Of a stretch of 64,000 nt of DNA, positions 1 to 10,434 are shown piece after piece. The notes beneath the pieces were generated by a model that saw only the letters and a program-made list of their open reading frames with translations, did no database searches and was not told the origin of the DNA. This stretch comes from JABDIP01 sp965212545. GTDB lineage: Bacteria; Pseudomonadota; Alphaproteobacteria; DSM-16000; Inquilinaceae. The DNA lies in the NCBI GenBank assembly GCA_965212545.1, contig CBDBVB010000006.1:124001-188000 (forward strand), read 5' to 3'. Position 1 is the stretch's first letter, and each line of letters begins with the position of its first letter. A program made the position numbers and the translations under genes.

Positions 1-330
1 GGCGGTATCCTCGGTCAGGACGCCCGGCGTATTGGTGACGGCGATGCCGCGTTCCTTGGCGGCGTGGATGTCGATGTGGTCGACGCCGGTGCCGAAACTG
101 GCGATCAGCTTCAACTGGTCGCCGGCGTCCTTGATCAGCTCGGCATCGATCCGGTCGGTGACGGTCGGCACAAGCACTTCCGCCTCGTTCATCGCGGCGG
201 AAAGCCCGGCCCGGTCCATCGGCGAGTCGTCGATGTTCAGCCGCGGCTCGAAGAGCTCCATCATCCGCGTCTCGATGACGTCCGGCAGCTTGCGGGTGAC
301 GATGACGAGGGGCTTCTTGCGGTCCGACAT
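1..330 (-). CDS. 2-hydroxyacid dehydrogenase (glyoxylate reductase-like), N-terminal part only
   Basis: The reverse strand from an ATG at 330 runs open to the window edge, giving the first 110 residues; the catalytic half lies outside. It begins MSDRKKPLVIVTRKLP and contains IASFGTGVDHID followed by GIAVTNTPGVLTEDTA, the typical substrate-domain end of D-isomer-specific 2-hydroxyacid dehydrogenases, which reduce glyoxylate or hydroxypyruvate with NAD(P)H. The Rossmann domain with its GxGxxG motif and the Arg/Glu/His catalytic residues cannot be seen. It is divergent from the SH3 gene at 542, with 211 bp between. The family call is secure from the conserved pattern; the substrate is an inference. 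Confidence 0.85.
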   Translation of the reverse strand, partial: MSDRKKPLVIVTRKLPDVIETRMMELFEPRLNIDDSPMDRAGLSAAMNEAEVLVPTVTDRIDAELIKDAGDQLKLIASFGTGVDHIDIHAAKERGIAVTNTPGVLTEDTA

Positions 331-475
331 CGGCGGGCGGCCTTTCAAGGCGTGCGGATCGCGGAGGGTTGATCCGCTATTACGGTACCGTGCCGGCACC
401 GGGTCCGACTATCTGGATAATGCGCCAGCCGCGCCATGGCAAGCGGCCCGCGCCGGACCGGCCTCGGCATGTGGC

Positions 476-504
476 TTGACCGGCCGGACCGCCGATCCGA
501 TAAA
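476..504 (+). promoter_or_regulatory. Candidate sigma70-type promoter for the SH3-domain gene
   Basis: TTGACC at 476-481 and GATAAA at 499-504 are separated by 17 bases. This is a good housekeeping -35 with a usable -10, placed 38 bp before the ATG at 542. It lies in the 211 bp gap between two divergent genes, which otherwise holds no recognisable feature. Predicted from sequence only. Confidence 0.45.
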
Positions 505-541
505 GAGTCCCAAGGAGATCAGTCATTTCGCCGATGGCCTT

Positions 542-1048
542 ATGATACGCACCGTTCTCGCGCCGCTGTTCGCCGCATTGTTGGCTTTCGTTACAGGGCC
601 GGCCCTGGCGGATAGCGGCCTGCCGGTGCCGCGCTTCGTGACCTTGAAGGGCGACGAGGTCAACGTCCGTGCCGGTCCCGGACGCCGCTACCCGATCAAC
701 TGGGTGTTCCTGCGCCAGGAGATGCCGGTCGAGGTGGTGGCCGAGTTCGACACCTGGCGAAAAATCCGAGATTTCGAAGGCACCGAGGGCTGGGTGCATC
801 AATCGCTGCTGTCCGGCCGACGTGGCGCGCTGGTGCTGGGAGAGGAGATCCGCGATCTGCGGCTCGAACCGGAGCCCGGCGCACGGGTGGTCGCCCGCGC
901 CGAGCCCGGCGTGATCGGACGCCTGTTGCGCTGTCCGGTCGATTCGGCGCCGGAGGAGGGGTGGTGCTACCTGGACATTGCCGGCTATCGCGGCTGGCTG
1001 CCGCGGGACGATCTGTGGGGCGTCTATCAGGATGAAGAGGTGAAATAG
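542..1048 (+). CDS. Exported SH3-domain protein
   Basis: A 168-residue protein starting at the ATG at 542. Residues 1-23 form a signal peptide (MIRTVLAPLF, a hydrophobic core, then PALA before DSG), so the protein is predicted to be periplasmic. The rest holds two SH3-like units: LKGDEVNVRAGPGRRYPI with WVFLRQEMPVEVVAEFDTW, then a second half with GWCYLDIAGYRGWLPRDDLWGVY. This matches the small bacterial-SH3 proteins (COG3807 type) common in alphaproteobacteria, which are thought to bind cell wall or peptides. The frame is open well upstream, but this ATG is chosen because it opens the signal peptide. It is monocistronic, with a likely promoter at 476-504. No catalytic residues are visible. 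Confidence 0.8.
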   Translation: MIRTVLAPLFAALLAFVTGPALADSGLPVPRFVTLKGDEVNVRAGPGRRYPINWVFLRQEMPVEVVAEFDTWRKIRDFEGTEGWVHQSLLSGRRGALVLGEEIRDLRLEPEPGARVVARAEPGVIGRLLRCPVDSAPEEGWCYLDIAGYRGWLPRDDLWGVYQDEEVK

Positions 1049-1122
1049 CCTTCCGCGCCGAACCGGCGTATGATCGGAAACGGCTGCCGGGTATCGTCAT
1101 TCGATCAGAAAGGCCGATCGCC

Positions 1123-1743
1123 ATGGCAAACTTCAGCGAACGACAACTCCGCTGGTTCCTCGGGACGATCGGTTTCGGATCCTTCCTGCTCCTGCTGGCG
1201 ATCGAGATCCTCACGGAATCGGACGATCTGTCGCTTCTCGACGTAATCTTCGATGCCATCACGCTGCTGCTGACGATCGGCGCCGCCGTTGGCGTGGCGC
1301 TGCTGATACAGCGCGTGCAGACGCAGCAAGAGGAGCGGATGACGCTGATCCGGGACCTGGAGGTTGCCCGCTCGGAAGGAGAGGGCTGGCGACGGAAGGT
1401 CCATGCCCACCTGAACGGATTGCGAGCCGAGATCACCAACCAGTTCGGCGACTGGGGCATGACCGACGCCGAGCAGGAAGTCGGCCTGCTGATCCTCAAG
1501 GGCCTGAGCCACAAGGAAATCGCATCGCTGCGAGGCACGACGGAGGCCACCGTGCGCCAGCAGGCGCAATCGATCTATGCGCGCTCGAACCTGCCGGGCA
1601 AATCGGCGTTCTCCGCCTATTTCCTGGAGGACCTCTTCAATCCGGAATTGCCAGCCAACGGAAGCGCCGCCGATGCGCCGGACGACGATGCCGTAGCGGC
1701 AACGTCAGCCGCATCGAACCGCCCAGCCGCTGCCGCCGAATAG
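1123..1743 (+). CDS. Membrane-anchored LuxR-type helix-turn-helix protein
   Basis: A 206-residue protein with two predicted membrane helices (about residues 12-30 and 41-63), a charged coiled-coil-like linker (64-105) and a LuxR/GerE-like DNA-binding region around 112-170. The DNA-binding part reads WGMTDAEQEVGLLILKGLSHKE, then IASLRGTTEATVRQQAQSIYAR, a classic NarL/LuxR pattern. The acidic, Ala-rich tail after 175 looks disordered. An AAAGG-type ribosome site precedes the ATG by nine bases. No receiver or ligand domain is present, so the signal would have to enter through the short membrane part or the linker. The role is unknown; the family and topology are read from sequence. Confidence 0.75.
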   Translation: MANFSERQLRWFLGTIGFGSFLLLLAIEILTESDDLSLLDVIFDAITLLLTIGAAVGVALLIQRVQTQQEERMTLIRDLEVARSEGEGWRRKVHAHLNGLRAEITNQFGDWGMTDAEQEVGLLILKGLSHKEIASLRGTTEATVRQQAQSIYARSNLPGKSAFSAYFLEDLFNPELPANGSAADAPDDDAVAATSAASNRPAAAAE

Positions 1744-1876
1744 CTCAGACTTACCTTTAAAATTTAGGTTCAAACAACTGATATTTAATCGATCTTAGTC
1801 GATCTCCGGCAGCGCCGCCAAGTGCGGATCGTCTGAATGATCGATGCCGGGCCGGAAAAGCCGGGAGTGGTCCGGA

Positions 1877-2293
1877 TCACGCCATGTCCGACAGTGCGCG
1901 CTGAAAGCGGCCGGCGTGGGACTTCTCGGCCTTGGCCAGGGTCTCGAACCAATCGGCAATGTCGTCGAAACCTTCCTCCCGGGCGGTTCGTGCCATGCTG
2001 GGATACATATCGGTGTATTCGTGCGTCTCGCCGGCGATCGCAGCCCTCAGATTGTCCACGGTGCCGCCGATCGGCTCACCGGTCGCCGGGTCGCCGATTT
2101 CCTCGAGGAACTCCAGATGGCCATGGGCGTGACCGGTCTCGCCTTCCGCCGTGGAGCGGAATACCGCGGCCACGTCGTTGTAGCCTTCGATATCCGCCTT
2201 CTGGGCGAAGTAGAGATAGCGGCGATTGGTCTGGCTCTCGCTTGAGAACGCAGCCTTCAGATTCTCTTCGGTCTTGCTGCCCTTGAGCGACAT
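1877..2293 (-). CDS. Rubrerythrin-family diiron protein (erythrin domain only)
   Basis: A 138-residue ferritin-like protein with the full rubrerythrin ligand set: Glu19, Glu52 and His55 (ETGHAH), Glu89 and Glu92 (GETHEY), and Glu123 and His126 (AEKSHAGRF). It lacks the C-terminal rubredoxin domain of classical rubrerythrin, as in short erythrins. The family reduces hydrogen peroxide at a diiron site in the cytoplasm; the electron donor here is unknown. It sits 105 bp downstream of katG on the same strand, so the two probably work together in peroxide defence. A hairpin between them may tune expression. A degenerate second copy of its start is found at 4798-4890. Confidence 0.88.
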   Translation of the reverse strand: MSLKGSKTEENLKAAFSSESQTNRRYLYFAQKADIEGYNDVAAVFRSTAEGETGHAHGHLEFLEEIGDPATGEPIGGTVDNLRAAIAGETHEYTDMYPSMARTAREEGFDDIADWFETLAKAEKSHAGRFQRALSDMA

Positions 2294-2344
2294 GTGTCTC
2301 TTTCCCCATCTGTCCCGCGTGGACGTCGAGTCCTCGACGCACTT

Positions 2345-2387
2345 TGACGCTCGAACGCAGCCGATTTCAAGCCGCGTTCGAGCGTCA
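2345..2387 (-). terminator. Perfect 14-bp inverted repeat between katG and rubrerythrin
   Basis: TGACGCTCGAACGC at 2345-2358 is exactly complementary to 2374-2387, with a 15-base loop. It lies 11 bp past the katG stop. There is no T-tract on the katG strand, so it may be an RNA-stabilising or attenuating hairpin rather than a full intrinsic terminator; transcription could continue into the rubrerythrin gene. Confidence 0.6.
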
Positions 2388-2398
2388 GTCCGCCGAGA

Positions 2399-4600
<2,202 letters not shown>

Positions 4601-4707
4601 ACTTCCCTCCGATCGTGGCTGCGTTGATTGAACCGGGATTTACGAGGTGGAGCCCACCGAGGCAGTCGAGTCTGTGTCGTACCAGGTCGCTACGCAAGCG
4701 CCAGACA

Positions 4708-4722
4708 TTGTCCATGGGACAA
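4708..4722. promoter_or_regulatory. Short perfect inverted repeat upstream of katG
   Basis: TTGTCC and GGACAA flank a 3-base spacer, about 108 bp before the katG start. The symmetry fits a dimeric repressor or activator site, but no known consensus is matched confidently. Confidence 0.25.
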
Positions 4723-4797
4723 CCGGGAGCCGACTGGAGCCAAACGCGCCCGATAGGATACGGCGCTCACGAGATCCAGAGACCGGGCTGACCCGGG

Positions 4798-4890
4798 AAA
4801 TGCGATATGGAGGCCGCAGTGGTTGGCCTGGCAGTCGCCCAAGAACGCGGCCTCGAGTCATTCCTCGGTCTTGGAGACTTTGAGCGACAT
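4798..4890 (-). pseudogene. Remnant of a second rubrerythrin gene (N-terminus only)
   Basis: On the reverse strand an ATG at 4890, preceded by GGAGA, opens a frame reading MSLKVSKTEE, then a TGA stop at codon 11, then LEAAFLGDCQANHCGLHIAF. This aligns without gaps to the first 30 residues of the intact rubrerythrin at 2293 (MSLKGSKTEEN, LKAAFSSESQTNRRYLYFA). Similarity ends near codon 31 and no diiron motif follows. The remnant therefore keeps a start, ribosome site and upstream region but encodes nothing useful. It is the only gene-like content in the 511 bp between katG and irr. Rearrangement or duplication of the rubrerythrin gene is the simplest explanation. Confidence 0.7.
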
Positions 4891-5042
4891 CCGCTGATTC
4901 TCCCGAATGTCCGTAGATCTTCAGACCGGCGGCGGGCCGGCCCCTCGAATCCGGTTGCAGAAGACCGACGAGACCAGATGGCAGCAACCCTGCAGGCCCG
5001 TCGTCGAGTCGATATCGCATCAGGAAGGGGCGAAGTCAACCA

Positions 5043-5062
5043 GATTAGAATTGTTCTAAATC
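5043..5062. promoter_or_regulatory. Irr-box / iron-control-element-like palindrome
   Basis: GATTAGAA and TTCTAAATC flank a TTG spacer, giving a perfect TTAGAA/TTCTAA core. Irr operators of alphaproteobacteria have an AGAA...TTCT palindrome of this form. The site is AT-rich in a GC-rich region, lies 50 bp past the irr stop, 152 bp upstream of the dead rubrerythrin start and about 440 bp upstream of katG. Irr is encoded next door. Binding and the target gene are inferred. Confidence 0.6.
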
Positions 5063-5111
5063 AATTCTCGGCCCGACGCCTCGGCGAAGCCGGGCCGCCC
5101 GCCTCGGCGGG

Positions 5112-5528
5112 TCAATCGTCGTCGGTCAACCGGACAACCACGTCGACCCGCGCCACCCGGGCACCCGCTGGCGGCTCGGGCAATCCGACGACGGAGAGCG
5201 CGCCGCCCGGAATATCCTGCAGCAGGCCGATCTCCTCATGGAAGAAGTGGTGATGGTCTTCGGTGTTGGTATCGAAGTAGGAGCGGCCCGGATCGACCAC
5301 GACTTCGCGCAGCAGCCCGGCCTGGGTGAATTGATTCAGCGTGTTGTAGACCGTCGCCAGCGACACACTGACGCGCGCCGCGACCGCCTGGGCATGCAAC
5401 TGCTCGGCGGTGACATGCCGATCGCACCCGTCGAACAGCAGACGGCCGAGCGCAAGCCGTTGCCGGGTCGGCCGAAGGCCCGCCCGCTGCAGTCGCCGCA
5501 ATGCCGTTGAATAGGGTCGTTCACGCAT
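5112..5528 (-). CDS. irr: Fur-family iron response regulator Irr
   Basis: A 138-residue Fur-type repressor from the ATG at 5528. It has a winged-helix N-terminus (LRPTRQRLALGRLLF, then SLATVYNTLNQFTQAGLL) and the metal/haem-responsive core DHHHFFHEE characteristic of Irr. Irr controls haem and iron genes in alphaproteobacteria and is normally active when iron is scarce. The open frame extends to 5609, but the shorter start is preferred because a TATAT -10-like element lies just before it and family homology begins there. It is divergent from fabA, a conserved arrangement in this class. Likely targets here are the palindrome at 5043-5062 and the neighbouring peroxide genes. Confidence 0.9.
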   Translation of the reverse strand: MRERPYSTALRRLQRAGLRPTRQRLALGRLLFDGCDRHVTAEQLHAQAVAARVSVSLATVYNTLNQFTQAGLLREVVVDPGRSYFDTNTEDHHHFFHEEIGLLQDIPGGALSVVGLPEPPAGARVARVDVVVRLTDDD

Positions 5529-5567
5529 GACGATGCACATATAGTGCGGTCCGGTGGATGGTTGAAA

Positions 5568-5583
5568 GAGAAAATTCTTTCTC
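5568..5583. promoter_or_regulatory. Inverted repeat in the irr-fabA divergent promoter region
   Basis: GAGAAA and TTTCTC flank ATTC, with an overlapping GAAAG...CTTTC symmetry from 5564. It sits 40 bp from irr and 77 bp from fabA, in the only AT-rich part of this 131 bp gap. It could serve Irr autoregulation or a fatty-acid regulator. A possible fabA promoter, TTGTCT at 5624 and TACATT at 5646 with 16 bases between, lies further on. Confidence 0.35.
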
Positions 5584-5659
5584 GAAGCAACGACAGGCGC
5601 AGAATGCAAGTCAGAATGATGCCTTGTCTGCGACCCGAAATCGGGTACATTCCCGCGTC

Positions 5660-6202
5660 ATGGATATCAAAGAGCCAGATCGCTCGGCGGTGCGCCAACG
5701 GAGCAGCTTTTCCTATCAGGACTTGCTGCAATGCGCCCACGGCAAGCTATTCGGGCCGGGCAACGCGCGCCTGCCGCTGCCGCCGATGCTGATGTTCGAC
5801 CGAATCACGCGCATCTCCGACGATGGCGGCGAACATGGCAAGGGCGAGGTCGAGGCCGAGTTGGACATCAAGTCGGACCTCTGGTTCTTCGGCTGTCATT
5901 TCGAATCCGACCCGGTGATGCCGGGTTGCCTCGGGCTGGACGCTCTGTGGCAGCTGCTAGGCTTCTTCTGCGGCTGGACCGGCGCTCCGGGCCGGGGTCG
6001 GGCGCTGGATGTCGGCGAGGTCAAGTTCAGCGGCGAAATCCTGCCGATCGCCAAGCTGGTGAAGTACCGGCTGGACATCAAGCGGTTCATCAACCGCAAG
6101 GTCGTGCTGGGGGTCGCCGATGGTTCGGTGCATGTCGACGGCAAGCCCATCTATCAAGCCAAGAACCTGCGCGTCGGCCTGTTCGCCGCCGAACCGGCCT
6201 AA
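5660..6202 (+). CDS. fabA: Beta-hydroxydecanoyl-ACP dehydratase/isomerase FabA
   Basis: A 180-residue protein close to the usual 172. FabA dehydrates 3-hydroxydecanoyl-ACP and isomerises the product to cis-3-decenoyl-ACP, the branch point for unsaturated fatty acids. The catalytic pair is visible: His80 in FFGCHF and Asp94 in GLDALWQ, with the conserved DPVMPGCLG between. The ATG at 5660 is chosen by alignment; the frame is open further upstream without homology. It is the first gene of fabA-fabB-fabI and divergent from irr. The gap to fabB is about 76 bp, consistent with one transcript. Confidence 0.96.
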   Translation: MDIKEPDRSAVRQRSSFSYQDLLQCAHGKLFGPGNARLPLPPMLMFDRITRISDDGGEHGKGEVEAELDIKSDLWFFGCHFESDPVMPGCLGLDALWQLLGFFCGWTGAPGRGRALDVGEVKFSGEILPIAKLVKYRLDIKRFINRKVVLGVADGSVHVDGKPIYQAKNLRVGLFAAEPA

Positions 6203-6278
6203 CGACCCTCCATCTTGGAAGGATGGCGCGGATGACGGCACTGCATGGTGGTAGATATTCCCTGAGAAAGGGCCCGTG

Positions 6279-7495
6279 ATGCGTCGTGTGGTCGTCACCG
6301 GTCTGGGTGTCGTCTCCAGCATCGGCAACAACAAGGCCGAGGTGGTCGAGAGCCTGCGACACGGGCGCTCGGGCATTGTCTTCGTCGAGCAATACAAGGA
6401 GCTCGGCTTCCGCTCCCATCTTCACGGCTCGGTCGATATCGATTTGGACGCGGCCGTAGACCGCAAGCTGAAACGCTTCATGGGCGATGGCGCGGCCTAC
6501 AACTACGTCGCCATGGAACAGGCGATCGCCGATGCCGGTCTGGAGCCGTCCGACGTCTCCAATGACCGAACCGGGCTGATCATGGGCTCCGGCGGGCCGT
6601 CAACCCAGAACATCGTCGCCGCCGCCGACATCGCCCGCGAGAAGGGCCCCAAGCGCATCGGCCCCTACATGGTGCCGCGCAGCATGTCGTCGACCAATTC
6701 AGCCACCCTGGCGACGCCGTTCAAGATCCGCGGCATCAACTACTCGATCAGCTCGGCCTGCTCGACCAGCGCCCATTGCATCGGCAACGCGGCGGAGCAG
6801 ATCCAATGGGGCAAGCAGGACATCGTCTTCGCCGGCGGCGGCGAGGAGCTGCACTGGACCCTGACCGTGCTGTTCGACGCCATGGGCGCGCTGTCGTCCA
6901 AATACAACGACACGCCGGAACGCGCCTCACGCGCCTATGACGCCGATCGCGACGGCTTCGTAATCTCCGGCGGCGGCGGCGTGGTGGTGCTCGAGGAGCT
7001 GGAACACGCCCGTGCGCGCGGAGCGAAGATCTATGCCGAGCTGGCCGGATACGGCGCCAATTCCGACGGCTTCGACATGGTCCAGCCCTCCGGGGAGGGC
7101 GCGGTGCGCTGCATGAAGATGGCGCTTGCCACGCTGGACTGCCCGGTCGACTACATCAACACCCACGGCACCTCGACGCCGGTCGGCGACACCCGGGAGT
7201 TGGCCGCGGTGCGCGAGACCTTCGGCGATGCGGCCCCGCCGCTCAGCTCCACCAAATCGCTGACCGGCCACGCCCAGGGGGCGGCCGGCGCGCTGGAAGC
7301 GATCTACACGCTGTTGATGCTGGAGAACGACTTCATCTGCGCCTCGGCCAATATCGAAACCTCGATCCCGAGGCGGAGGGCATGCCGGTGATGCGCGAGC
7401 GGCGTGACAACGCCGGGCTCAACTGCGTGATGTCGAACAGTTTCGGCTTCGGCGGCACCAACGCCGCACTGGCCTTCAAACGCTACCGCGACTGA
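6279..7495 (+). CDS. fabB: 3-oxoacyl-ACP synthase I FabB, one frameshift
   Basis: FabB elongates unsaturated acyl-ACPs by condensing them with malonyl-ACP. The catalytic triad is visible: Cys161 (SSACSTSAHC), His in NTHGTSTPVGD and His in KSLTGHAQGAAG. The reading frame breaks near 7361 after SANIET; adding one C in ACCTCG restores LDPEAEGMPVM and continues to CVMSNSFGFGGTNAAL and a stop at 7495. The corrected protein is 405 residues, the normal size. Because FabB is important for growth and other genes nearby show similar one-base losses, a sequence error is more likely than a true mutation. The ATG at 6279 is preferred over the adjacent GTG at 6276. Confidence 0.92.
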
Positions 7496-7536
7496 CCCTC
7501 TCTCGTGCGGGAGAGAACCACCGGGACACTGATTCG

Positions 7537-8499
7537 ATGACGGCACAGCAGGGGCTCATGGCCGGCAAGAAGGGCCTGGTCATGGGAGTCGCCAACAACC
7601 ATTCGATCGCCTGGGGTATCGCCCAGGCGCTGCATAGCCAAGGCGCGGGCCTGGCCTTCACCTATCAGGGGGAGGCCTTCCAGCGGCGCGTCGAACCGCT
7701 GGCGCAGTCGGTCGGCAGCGAGATCGTAATGCCCTGCGATGTCGAGGACGACGCCAGCATCGACGCGGTGTTCGAGCAGCTCGGCGCGGCCTGGGGGACG
7801 ATCGACTTCCTGGTCCACGCGGTCGCCTATTCCGACAAGGAGGAGCTCAAGGGCCGCTATCTCGACACCACGGCGGAGAATTTCAGCCGCACCCTGAGGA
7901 TCTCCTGCTACTCGTTCACCGCCCTGGCGCGGCGGGCCGAGGCGCTGATGCCCAATGGCGGCAGCCTGCTGACCCTGACCTATCTGGGGGCGGAGCGGGT
8001 GATGCCGAACTACAATGTGATGGGCGTGGCGAAGGCGGCGCTGGAGACCAGCGTGCGCTACCTGGCCAACGATCTGGGGCCCAACGGCATCCGGGTGAAC
8101 GCGATCTCGGCCGGGCCGATGCGGACCCTGGCCGGCAGCGCCATCGCCGATGCCCGCTATGTCTACAAGTTCAACCAGACCGCCGCCCCATTGCGCCGCA
8201 ACGTGGCGCTCGAGGAGGTCGGCGGCGCCGGACTCTACCTGCTGAGCCCGCTATCCGGCGGCGTCACCGGCGAGGTCCACCACGTGGATTGCGGCTTCCA
8301 CGCCATCGGAATGCCGGGCGCGCCGAAAAACGGCGAGAACGGCGCCGGCTACGGCCTCCCACCACCAAGACATTCAAGGCACCCAAGAGCCGGGTTCGCG
8401 GTAGGCAATCAGCGAGAGCGTTTGCTTGGACCGTCCGGCTTATCGACACGCCCGCTTGGCGCATCGCCAAGGATCTTGGTGCCTTGGGCACATCGCTGA
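7537..8499 (+). CDS. fabI: Enoyl-ACP reductase FabI, abnormal C-terminus
   Basis: An NADH-dependent enoyl-ACP reductase of the short-chain dehydrogenase fold, completing each fatty acid elongation round. Visible marks are GLVMGVANNHSIAWGIA (cofactor loop), the Tyr-X6-Lys active site in YNVMGVAKAALE, and GPMRTLAGSAI. Homology runs to about residue 262 (HVDCGFHAIGMPGAP), where FabI normally ends. The frame stays open for some 58 more residues of unrelated composition, to 8499, just short of the stop of the opposing gene at 8507. A frameshift near the run of A around 8326 would explain this tail. It is third in the fabA-fabB-fabI cluster. Confidence 0.9.
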   Translation: MTAQQGLMAGKKGLVMGVANNHSIAWGIAQALHSQGAGLAFTYQGEAFQRRVEPLAQSVGSEIVMPCDVEDDASIDAVFEQLGAAWGTIDFLVHAVAYSDKEELKGRYLDTTAENFSRTLRISCYSFTALARRAEALMPNGGSLLTLTYLGAERVMPNYNVMGVAKAALETSVRYLANDLGPNGIRVNAISAGPMRTLAGSAIADARYVYKFNQTAAPLRRNVALEEVGGAGLYLLSPLSGGVTGEVHHVDCGFHAIGMPGAPKNGENGAGYGLPPPRHSRHPRAGFAVGNQRERLLGPSGLSTRPLGASPRILVPWAHR

Positions 8500-8506
8500 A
8501 GCTTTC

Positions 8507-9235
8507 CTACGTTACCGCCAGGATTGCGTCCGGCATGTCGCTGAAACACGCCCCTCGAACAGGCCCGGGTCGGATCGTTGACCGTGTAGGCCAGCAGCGG
8601 CAGGCCGGTCGCCTTGAGCTCCGAGCCACGATCCGCGCGGTCAGGCGCCTGTGCGATGTGTTCAGCGTCGCCGGCTTCAGCATCTCGATCGCCGCCTGCA
8701 AATCCTTGGGCCTGCGGTCGAACAGGAGGCCGCGCGGCCAGTCCGGCGCGACATCCAGCGCCACCGCGACCGACATCCGGCGCAAAGCTGGAAACCAGCG
8801 GCGGCGGGCGGTCGGCCGGCCAGATCTCGCGAGCCACCGCCAGCGATTCCTCCGCGGTCTCGCGCTCCCGCCCCTTGCAGGGTTTGATCTCGATATTCAC
8901 CGCCAGTCCCAGCGACAGGGCACGAGCTCGAGCGCCTCGGCCAGGGTCGGCACCGGCTCGCCGGCGAAGGCGTTGCCGAACCAGGCGCCGGCATCGAGCG
9001 TGCGTACGGTCGCCAGCGTCGCCCGGCGCACCGGGCCCGTGCCGCTGGTGGTGCGGTCCAGCGCATCGTCATGCATCAGGATCGGCACATTGTCCGCCGT
9101 CAGCTTGGCGTCGATCTCGATCATGCGCACGCCGAGCGCCGCCGCCTTGCGGATCCCCGCCAGGGTGTTTTCCGGTGCATGCGACGCTGCGCCACGGTGG
9201 CCGATCACCCGCGGCGGCGGAGGATAGTCTGGCAT
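8507..9235 (-). pseudogene. ugpQ: Glycerophosphodiester phosphodiesterase, several frameshifts
   Basis: From the ATG at 9235 the frame reads VIGHRGAASHAPENTLAGI and MIEIDAKLTADNVPILMHDD, the His and Glu/Asp catalytic signature of GDPD enzymes, which hydrolyse glycerophosphodiesters to glycerol-3-phosphate and an alcohol. The frame fails near 8905, but homology continues in other frames: LAVNIEIKPCKGRE, ALDVAPDWPRGLLFDRRP, LLAYTVNDPTRA and finally FSDMPDAILAVT with a stop at 8507. At least four one-base changes are needed to join these. The total of 729 bp equals a normal GDPD gene, so all parts are in place. It may be decaying or may simply carry sequence errors, as other genes here do. Confidence 0.8.
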
Positions 9236-9402
9236 TGAGACCGGCCTATTTCCAATGGCTTAAGGAATTGTCGCTATAGCACGAAACTGCCGCCCGGTCC
9301 GACCGCACGCAAGTGTGATCGGCGGGGGCGTGGCGGCGCGGTTCAAAACGGGGCTATCGTTACCGTGCCGCGCAGGATCGAGAGGGGAAACGGTCGCTCC
9401 CG

Positions 9403-10353
9403 ATGACTTGGCACGCGGTCTATTTGCGATTGAGCAAAGGGAACTCACTGGGGCTCGCCCTGCTGGCGGCGCTGTCCGTCGGAGCGTGCGAACCGCCCCC
9501 ATCCAGGGCGATGTTATCGGCTCGAACGATTCCTATAGCACCCACCATGAAGACACGCTGATCGCGCTGGCCCGCGACTTTCGGCGTCGGCTACACCGAG
9601 CTGGTCGCGGCCAATCCCGGCGTCGATCCCTGGCTGCCCGGCGACGGCACCCCGTTGACCGTGCCGCAGGCCCATATCCTGCCATCGGCGCCGCGCGAGG
9701 GCCTGGTGATCAACCTGGCGGAGCAGCGCCTGTATTATTACGGCGACGAGGCCGCACCGGTGACCTTCCCGATCGGCATCGGCCGCCAGGGCCGCGAGAC
9801 ACCGCTGGGCCAGACCCGCATCGTGCGCCGCAAGGAAGGCCCCGACTGGCATCCGACGGCCTCGGCCCGGGCCGAGGATCCGACCCTGCCCTGGGTGGTC
9901 GAGGCGGGCCCGGACAACCCGCTGGGCAGCCACGCGCTCTATCTCGACTGGCCGCAATACCTGATCCACGGCACCAACGAGCCCTATGGCATCGGCCGCC
10001 GGATCAGCCGCGGCTGCATCCGCCTGTACCCGGAGGACATCGTCGCGCTGTACGAGATGGTGGCGGACGAAACCCCGGTCCGGGTGGTCGACGAGCCGGT
10101 CAAGATCGGCTGGTCGGACGGCGAGCTCTATCTGGAGGTCCACCCGACCCGTGCGCAGGCCGATCAAATCGAAACCGCCGGACGCTTCGACCCGGTCCCA
10201 GCGGTGGGAATCGGTGCCCTGGTGCTAACCCTGGTCGGGGAGGAATCCGAGCGCGTGGACTGGTTGGCGGTGGAACGCGCCCTGACCGAGCGCAGCGGCG
10301 TGCCGGTGCCCATCACCGTGTCGGCCTTCGAGCGGGCGCTGGCGCTGCGGTGA
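9403..10353 (+). CDS. L,D-transpeptidase (YkuD/ErfK) with LysM-like N-terminus, two frameshifts
   Basis: The C-terminal catalytic domain is clear: INLAEQRLYYY, IGIGRQGRETPLGQT, then HGTNEPYG and SRGCIRLYPEDI with the catalytic Cys and His. Such enzymes form 3-3 cross-links in peptidoglycan or attach lipoproteins. Upstream, HEDTLIALARDF and GVGYTELVAANPGVDPWLPG form a LysM-like wall-binding unit, but an extra T near 9580 splits it. The first part, from the ATG at 9403, is a lipoprotein-type signal (LLAALSVGAC) that needs a second correction near the C run at 9500. With both fixed the product is about 316 residues, exported and probably lipidated. The start and frames are inferred; the catalytic half is secure. 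Confidence 0.82.
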
Positions 10354-10434
10354 GTCGCCGTCCGGTTCCGCATAAGCCGTACATGACTGGAATCAAGTTT
10401 CTTGGACCTGACCTTCACCGGCCCTTTGGCAGAT

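Noticed and set aside
8377..8487. Inverted CAAGGCACC(C)AAG / CTTGGTGCCTTG pair near the end of fabI
   Set aside because: About 85 bp apart with a one-base bulge and no T-tract; probably chance in a frameshifted stretch.
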